Shown: one piece after another, positions 57,576 through 64,000 of the stretch
Layout: each line of letters begins with the position of its first letter
Numbering within the stretch: the stretch's first letter is position 1
Notes under the pieces: generated by a model
The model's input: only the letters and a program-made list of their open reading frames with translations
Told to the model about the DNA's origin: nothing
The model's database searches: none
Translations under genes and position numbers: made by a program
Source: Gigantopelta aegis
Lineage: Eukaryota; Mollusca; Gastropoda; Neomphalida; Peltospiridae
DNA length: 64,000 nucleotides
NCBI RefSeq assembly: GCF_016097555.1
Contig: NC_054702.1
Span: 104,174,973 to 104,238,972, forward strand
Reading direction: 5' to 3'

Positions 57576-59038
57576 CTGAACAGCACTGAAAATGCATCAC
57601 CAGTTGATGATAAATGTGAATGATAAAATATCAATGAATAAGTACCGTACTACCTTATAGACCATGTATGACGACGAATAACTTACAAAAACGATTGCCT
57701 GAACACTCCATGAAACACAACACCAACATATTGCATGCATAGCATGAAAAACATAAATTGAATGTGCAAATCATGTTGATTGGGGCTATAAAAGATGGTC
57801 TCTGAAAAGCCACTTTCATATATGAAGTATTCTTTGAGGTAACGTGATGGCAAGGTTGACAGCTGAGGAATGTGAACATGCCTTAGGCATGCTTCAAGTT
57901 GGCATTTCAAGTAGAGTCATCACACAGCGGATTGGATATGACCATTCAATAATAACTAGACTCCACGGGAGATACCAGTTGATAGGAACCACCAGGGACC
58001 ATCCACATCCAGGCCAATGACGTGTCACAACACCACGACAAGACCGCCATATTGTTCGCCTCCATATTCGTGATCGAATGCTGCCAGCTGTCAGGACTGC
58101 ACCAACTGTTCAAGTTCGACGAGGGGTTATCAGCGCAGACACTGTGTATCGCCGTCTTCGCTCTGCTTGGCTGCATGATCAACAACCTATCCTGACTGAT
58201 CGACATCGAAATAAGTGCCGATGTTTGGCAGGAAGGTATCGTCATTGGAGATTACAACGTTGGCATGGTGTGCTATTCTCTGACAAATCCTGTTTCCATT
58301 TAAGGAATGCTGATGGTCGGTTGCGGATGTGGCGTAAGTGTGGAGAACATTACCACAATGACTGCCTTGTCCAGACGGATCATTTTAGTGGAGGTAGTGT
58401 CATGGTGTTGGGCGGGATCAGTTATCATCACCGAACAGCACTCCATGTTTGCCGTGGCAGAATGAATGCCATTTACTACAGGGATAACATCTTGCAAAAT
58501 CACGTCATTCCCTTCTTTCATCAGCATTGGGATATGCACACATTTCCACAAGACAACGCCTGAGCGCACACAACATGTGCTACAACACAGTATCTAGCGA
58601 ACAATAATGTCCCTTTGGTTTAATGGCCAGCACTGTCCCCTGATTTATCGCCAATAGAGGAACTTTGGTCAACCATGGTCAACGCATCTCACGTCGTCCA
58701 CAAATGAATAACCTTAGAGAACTGGAATATGCACTACAGCAAGAGTGGAATGCTATCCCCCAGACCACTATTCGCAGACTTGTCGGGTCGATGAGAAGAC
58801 GTTGCATGGCTTGTGTTGCTGCAGATGGTGGTCATATGCGCTATTGACATTTCATTGTGACCCCACGTGTCTTTCATACGTAGATGAATTAAAATTAATC
58901 AATGATTGTGCATCCTTTTTGGTTTGTTGTCATTATCAATCATCCATCTATTGCTGTTCACAACAAAAACATTTATTGCTCGGGTATTCTTTTCGAGATC
59001 CAAAACATTTTTGGTGGTGCGTTTTCAATGCTGTTCAG
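57576..59038 (+). mobile_element. Tc1/mariner element, 1463 bp
   Basis: The ends CTGAACAGCACTGAAAATGC and complement CTGAACAGCATTGAAAACGC are flanked by TA (57574-57575, 59039-59040). It starts 6 bp after the neighbouring MITE. Confidence 0.93.
57847..58847 (+). pseudogene. Tc1-like transposase with stops
   Basis: ATG 57847 opens MARLTAEECEHALGMLQVG and SSRVITQRIGYDHSIITRL (helix-turn-helix). Then come VTTPRQDRHIVRLHIRDR, VLFSDKSCFH (first Asp), GGSVMVLGG, FPQDNA (second Asp), SPDLSPIEELW (Glu) and a C-terminus VAADGGHMRY ending at 58847. Stops occur after HPHPGQ and after FPQDNA, both TGA where family members have CGA. Another lies before WPA, and the C-terminus is in a shifted frame. Dead. 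Confidence 0.86.
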
Positions 59039-59049
59039 TATATATATAT

Positions 59050-59138
<89 letters not shown>

Positions 59139-59145
59139 CATACAT
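59050..59145. repeat. (GATA)n and (CATA)n microsatellite
   Basis: About 14 GATA units followed by about 8 ACAT units, grown from the AT-rich right flank of the Tc1 element. Confidence 0.93.
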
Positions 59146-59302
59146 AATATATAGATCTATATATTTTTTTATATTTGTATTTTATTTGAATTCTATTTAT
59201 TTTAATATATATTTTTTTATTTTACCTCATTTAAAAAATATATATTACTTTTTAGATGTTAATATTATTAATATTATTATTATTATGTTTACCGCTAAGA
59301 GT

Positions 59303-60707
59303 AAGGTCTCACTACACAGATGTCATCTGCCATTGAAACCCTAGCCCGAGTACTCTGACTGTAAGAGAGCTAGACGGACATTTGGACATAAACACGCTCT
59401 CATTACAGTCAGAGACCAGCCTATGTCTTTTTTTGGCAATTCCTGACTACCAAACGGTAGGCAACGAGTCCCGCTCTAATACCACAACAATCCTATGTTT
59501 GACGTCAAATACCTTTACATCAATCATTTTCGAGTTAAGTGATACAAAAAAATCCACATATTAATCACTAATACACATACTACAGAAAGAAACCCGACAG
59601 CACCCACATTCATCTACGCTTCGCGACACTCCGTTGCAACAATTACAAAGCTCGGCGATCTATTTCGAGACTGGGCGATTCCGCCTTGTGCAGCAGTTAC
59701 AGGGGTCGTCTCATAAGAGGAGGCAGTACGTAGCACATACTTTTGCCGTATCCTGTCGATAACACCCCAAATGTATCCTTCAAATTCAAAATGGAATCAA
59801 TAATGTGTAATTGTTTTGGTTTAATGACGTAATGAAATCCAAATTCATCCAAAACGGCATTAGCCAACTCTTCCATGTTGTAACTTCGCTTGATATGAGA
59901 CGGCCCCTGTAACTGCTGCACAAGGCGGAATCGCCCAGTGCGCGATCACGTGGTCTACGTCTCGAAATAGATCGTCGAGCTTTGCAATTGTTGCGACGGA
60001 GTGTCACGAAGCGTAGCAGAATGTGGGTGCTGTCGGGTTTCTTTCTGTAGTAAGTGTATTAGTGATTAATATGTGGATTGTTTTGTATCACTTAACTCGA
60101 AAATGATTGATGTAAAGGTATTTGACGTCAAACATAGGATTGTTGTGGTATTAGAGCGGGACTCGTTGCCTACCGTTTGGTAGTCAGGAATTGCCAAAAA
60201 AAGACATAGGTTGGTCTCTGACTGTAATGAGAGCGTGTTTATGTCCAAATGTCCGTCTAGCTCTCTTACAGTCAGAGTACTCGGGCTATTGAAACCCATG
60301 TTAAACTGCCCAACTTCAAGTGAAGATTGCCCATAGAACGGGTTCTCGTTGGCACCAACAACATACACCATTGCGAACATACATTATATAAGCATTTATT
60401 TTCACTGCAAAATTGAGAACATTTCCGTCTCAGTTTTTTGCTATATGACCGCATCTGGCTGTAGTACCGGTCCGAACAGGTGGTTCATTAATCGATTCAC
60501 TCCGGCTGTCACGTGCGCTATATACCCATGTCCCAAAAGGTCGATGCACAATATTACAAAATAACATGGGCAAAATACAGCCAGAAGGCTTACCATTAAA
60601 CATACATATTGTTTTAATTCTTCACCATTTCCTAGAAGTGAATATGTGAACCATAACATGTGTCACAATTAGGAACTATAGTGAAGTCATCTGTGTAGTG
60701 AGACCTA
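59303..60707. mobile_element. Long inverted-repeat element enclosing a RecQ fragment
   Basis: Outer ends AAGGTCTCACTACACAGATG (59303) and its complement ending at about 60707 are inverted. The arms 59341-59715 and 59894-60290 match at roughly 97 percent by eye over about 360 bp. A ~20-bp piece (gtagaccacgtgatcgcgca, complement at 59942-59961) is present only in the right arm, as is a ~390-bp outer segment (60290-60683). The 178-bp centre is unique. Each arm contains the GAGTACTCTGAC hairpin module. No transposase of its own is visible. Confidence 0.75.
59714..59876 (-). pseudogene. RecQ-family DNA helicase N-terminal fragment
   Basis: The minus strand reads MEELANAVLDEFGFHYV, KPKQLHIIDSILNLKDTF then GVLSTGYGKSMCYVLPPL. 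This is motif 0 (KPKQ..II..IL) plus Walker A (TGYGKS) of RecQ helicases, in the right spacing. The ATG has an acceptable context (aacATGG). The homology stops where the inverted arm begins, so only about 54 residues remain, with no DEAH box. It may be a captured first exon, or exon 1 of a once larger gene. Confidence 0.65.
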
Positions 60708-60770
60708 AGTGCAACTTTTTTTTTAACAGTATCATCTGTTTAAGGGGAGATAAATGCGGTGGTGGAGCCC

Positions 60771-60782
60771 AAGATGGCGACC
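60771..60782 (+). promoter_or_regulatory. YY1-type motif over the start codon
   Basis: AAGATGGCGACC overlaps the ATG at 60774 and matches the AAGATGGCGGC class of YY1 sites common at animal promoters. Repeated at 63073-63084. Confidence 0.35.
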
Positions 60783-60951
60783 ACTGTTGTGTTTTTGTTG
60801 CCTTTGTTTATTTTCCCAGTTTTACGATGTGACGATTCAAGTACATCACTTAAAAGTGTTATTAACGCTGTTGAAATATTAATTTCTTATTATAAAAGTA
60901 ATTACATGGAATTTAATGTCGACGGCTTGTTTGGTTTGCGTGCTGTTGAAG
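60774..60951 (+). CDS. Candidate first exon, secreted C16orf89 (UPF0764)-like protein
   Basis: ATG 60774 in a strong context opens MATTVVFLLPLFIFPVLRC, a signal peptide. INAVEILISYYKSNYMEFNV then DGLFGLRAVEG follows. Human C16orf89 starts with a signal peptide and has, in the same place, a helix followed by IDLDGVIGFRVLE. The N/D-x-DG-x-x-G-x-R-x-x-E pattern is the basis for the call. A GTAAAA donor follows at 60952, leaving phase 1. Later exons are outside the window. The function of this family is poorly known; it is a secreted protein. A second, nearly identical copy lies at 63076-63253. Confidence 0.5.
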
Positions 60952-61240
60952 GTAAAAAATTAGTTCTGTTCAGTGTTCGTCGCCGTGTGTCAGTGAGCCA
61001 TTTTAGAAATGTAAACAAAATGACCGACAGCTGTATTGGTGTTTTTTTTTTTTACGTTTTGTTTTTTAGTAGTGCTATAGTGTAATACTGTTTTATATTA
61101 CAGTGCATAGGTAGTACAAGTTTGAACTAATAGCAGGACTTTATATTGGGGGGGGGGGGGGGGGCAGGGGGACTTGTCACACATTAAACCTTTCCCCTAA
61201 AAATTGAGATTAAAAAGTATAGGAGAAGCCATGTGTTTAA

Positions 61241-61274
61241 GGAAGTGACGTCACGTATCAGCATGCGCGCGCAT
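61241..61274 (+). promoter_or_regulatory. CRE and NRF1-like site cluster
   Basis: GGAAGTGACGTCACG (ETS-like plus a perfect CRE) is followed by GCATGCGCGCGCAT (NRF1-like). It sits about 290 bp into the presumed first intron. The same cluster is at 63537-63570. Confidence 0.35.
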
Positions 61275-61553
61275 CTGGTAGGCAGAAGTCTATCATAATG
61301 GCCATTAGTAACAAAGCGAACTAGCGTAGCGTGAATAGCAAAGAATGGCCAACACGTGCTTAAATTACCGCTTGTAGCACGGGAAAGCTATTCTACATAG
61401 CTCCTGTATGGAGGAGATACATGTACTCTTTCCACCCATAAAATTTGACGATTGACCGAGTTCAAAAACTATAGCAAACTTCCTTTTTTTCTTTTTCTTT
61501 TCACCTGAATAAATATTTTTAGTCCATGTATTTTTAAAGCGTCTGGTCCATAT

Positions 61554-61753
61554 NNNNNNNNNNNNNNNNNNNNNNNNNNNNNNNNNNNNNNNNNNNNNNN
61601 NNNNNNNNNNNNNNNNNNNNNNNNNNNNNNNNNNNNNNNNNNNNNNNNNNNNNNNNNNNNNNNNNNNNNNNNNNNNNNNNNNNNNNNNNNNNNNNNNNNN
61701 NNNNNNNNNNNNNNNNNNNNNNNNNNNNNNNNNNNNNNNNNNNNNNNNNNNNN
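61554..61753. other. Assembly gap of 200 N
   Basis: Any reading frame drawn across this gap is meaningless. Confidence 1.
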
Positions 61754-62250
61754 TTTTGTGAATTTTTGTCTGAGGTAGTTGTTGGGTAGATATAATCACT
61801 AACAATTGCATTAATGTAAAAAGACAATATGAATAATATATGATAAATATTGTTTGTCAAATCTCTGACATTACATCTGTAATGTAGCATAAATCATTAC
61901 ACCAGCTGTCACCACTGTAACTGACCTGTTTCACCACTAAAACTGACCCATTGCACCTCTACAACACTAAAACTGACCTATTACAGCTCTACAACTGACC
62001 TATTACAGCTCTACAACTGGTCCATTGCACCTCTATAACTGACCCATTGCATCTCTACAACTGGTCCATTGCCCCTCTACAACTGATCCATTGCACCTCT
62101 ATAACTGACCCATTGCACCTCTACAACTGATCCATTGCACCTCTGTAACTGACCCATTGCACCTCTACAACTGATCCATTGCACCTCTGTAACTGACCCA
62201 TTACACCTCTACAACTGATCCATTGCACCTCTGTAACTGGCCCATTGCAC
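61754..62250 (+). repeat. Second copy of the minisatellite left flank and first units
   Basis: Matches 52085-52580 almost base for base (one T fewer in a T-run, one G/A difference). It stops at ..cccattgcac, then passes without spacer into sequence matching 59950 onward. Confidence 0.93.
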
Positions 62251-63850
62251 GTGGTCTACGTCTCGAAATAGATCGCCGAGCTTTGCAATTGTTGCGACGG
62301 AGTGTCACGAAGCGTAGCAGAATGTGGGTGCTGTCGGGTTTCTTTCTGTAGTAAGTGTATTAGTGATTAATATGTGGATTGTTTTGTATCACTTAACTCG
62401 AAAATGATTGATGTAAAGGTATTTGACGTCAAACATAGGATTGTTGTGGTATTAGAGCGGGACTCGTTGCCTACCGTTTGGTAGTCAGGAATTGCCAAAA
62501 AAAGACATAGGTTGGTCTCTGACTGTAATGAGAGCGTGTTTATGTCCAAATGTCCGTCTAGCTCTCTTACAGTCAGAGTACTCGGGCTATTGAAACCCAT
62601 GTTAAACTGCCCAACTTCAAGTGAAGATTGCCCATAGAACGGGTTCTCGTTGGCACCAACAACATACACCATTGTGAACATACATTATATAAGCATTTAT
62701 TTTCACTGCAAAATTGAGAACATTTCCGTCTCAGTTTTTTGCTATATGACCGCATCTGGCTGTAGTACCGGTCCGAACAGGTGGTTCATTAATCGATTTA
62801 CTCCGGCTGTCACGTGCGCTATATACCCATGTCCCAAAAGGTCGATGCACAATATTACAAAATAACATGGGCAAAATACAGCCAGAAGGCTTACCATTAA
62901 ACATACATATTGTTTTAATTCTTCACCATTTCCTAGAAGTGAATATGTGAACCATAACATGTGTCACAATTAGGAACTATAGTGAAGTCATCTGTGTAGT
63001 GAGACCTAAGTGCAACTTTTTTTTTTAACAGTATCATCTGTTTAAGGGGAGATAAATGCGGTGGTGGAGCCCAAGATGGCGACCACTGTTGTGTTTTTGT
63101 TGCCTTTGTTTATTTTCCCAGTTTTACGATGTGACGATTCAAGTACATCACTTAAAAGTGTTATTAACGCTGTTGAAATATTAATTTCTTATTATAAAAG
63201 TAATTACATGGAATTTAATGTCGACGGCTTGTTTGGTTTGCGTGCTGTTGAAGGTAAAAAATTAGTTCTGTTCAGTGTTCGTCGCCGTGTGTCAGTGAGC
63301 CATTTTAGAAATGTAAACAAAATGACCGACAGCTGTATTGGTGTTTTTTTTTACGTTTTGTTTTTTAGTAGTGCTATAGTGTAATACTGTTTTATATTAC
63401 AGTGCATAGGTAGTACAAGTTTGAATTAATAGCAGGACTTTATATTGGGGGGGGGGGGGGGCAGGGGACTTGTCACACATTAAACCTTTCCCCTAAAAAT
63501 TGAGATTAAAAAGTATAGGAGAAGCCATGTGTTTAAGGAAGTGACGTCACGTATCAGCATGCGCGCGCATCTGGTAGGCAGAAGTCTATCATAATGGCCA
63601 TTAGTAACAAAGCGAACTAGCGTAGCGTGAATAGCAAAGAATGGCCAACACGTGCTTAAATTACCGCTTGTAGCACGGGAACGCTATTCTACATAGCTCC
63701 TGTATGGAGGAGATACATGTACTCTTTCCACCCATAAAATTTGACGATTGACCGAGTTCAAAACTATAGCAAACTTCCTTTTTTTTCTTTTTTCTTTTCA
63801 CCTGAATAAATATTTTTAGTCCATGTATTTTTAAAGCGTCTGGTCCATAT
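62248..63850 (+). repeat. Second copy of 59947-61553
   Basis: Only a handful of substitutions and homopolymer-length changes separate the copies. The left copy stops exactly at the N gap (..ccatat at 61553); this one continues to 64000. It holds part of the right arm of the inverted-repeat element and the C16orf89-like exon. Confidence 0.95.
63076..63253 (+). CDS. Second copy of the C16orf89-like first exon
   Basis: Same protein as 60774-60951 with no coding change seen, same GTAAAA donor at 63254. Probably the allelic or unmerged version of one locus, not a second gene. Confidence 0.5.
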
Positions 63851-64000
63851 TTCAAGTAAAGCATTACAAACGAGCGCGCGCACACACAAATAAAATAATA
63901 AAATAAAACGAGTAGGCCTATATTTTTTATTTAAAAACTGTTTAAAAGAAATAATTGGCCTACACTTTGTTAAAGGAAATTATTTCTTTTAACAATTTTA

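Noticed and set aside
60066-60380. 104-residue minus-strand frame in the inverted-repeat arm, repeated at 62367-62681
   Set aside because: It repeats because the arm is repeated, shows no domain, and the second copy is explained by the duplicate locus.
61365-61890. Frames spanning the N block
   Set aside because: They run through 200 unknown bases and have no meaning.
1-64000. tRNA genes, CRISPR arrays, bacterial-type operons, LTR elements
   Set aside because: tRNA-like box A/B signals all lie in SINE heads; repeated units are minisatellites or transposon ends without spacer structure; no paired LTRs or capsid-bearing element recognised.

Overview
This is a repeat-rich animal nuclear window. 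Spliced host exons have GT-AG introns, there are many tRNA-headed SINEs, Tc1/mariner and pogo-type DNA transposons, LINE fragments and microsatellites, and there are no operons. The SINE heads, the TGACM-tailed LINE 3' end and the overall repeat mix look to me like a marine mollusc, probably a gastropod; that is recognition, not a search result.

The best host gene is a complete nine-exon RMDN (regulator of microtubule dynamics, RMDN3/PTPIP51-like) gene on the + strand at 31072-43253. Every junction is GT-AG, the phases close, and the exons sum to 1050 nt (349 residues plus stop). It has an N-terminal membrane anchor, a short coiled coil, a phospho-FFAT-like EFYSASS motif and a C-terminal TPR-like domain. 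This architecture suits a protein tethering the outer mitochondrial membrane to the ER. Its introns are filled with mobile DNA. A second host candidate is a signal-peptide first exon resembling C16orf89 (UPF0764) at 60774-60951, present again at 63076-63253 across an assembly gap.

Layout. 0-7.4 kb: SINEs, a LINE 3' end, an internally deleted I-clade LINE and a nearly intact Tc1 element. 7.4-15 kb: AT-rich sequence, two unrecognised coding relics and a Tc1 relic. 15-30 kb: SINEs, a LINE 3' UTR, microsatellites, palindromic repeats and an element whose ends are arrays of GGTCnnnTCGCCC subrepeats. 31-44 kb: the RMDN gene. 44-59 kb: Tc1 copies (one split by a SINE), a 22-bp minisatellite, a foldback, a pogo-type MITE. 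59-64 kb: a long-inverted-repeat element enclosing a RecQ-helicase fragment, the C16orf89-like exon, a 200-N gap, and a second version of the same locus that appears to carry a deletion of about 7.4 kb. I recognised no LTR retroelement or other capsid-bearing element.

The strongest leads are the RecQ-bearing inverted-repeat element, the deletion-like alternative version beside the gap, the VAP-binding motif in the RMDN protein, the two element families with related subrepeat ends, and a long RNA hairpin conserved in two LINE 3' UTRs.
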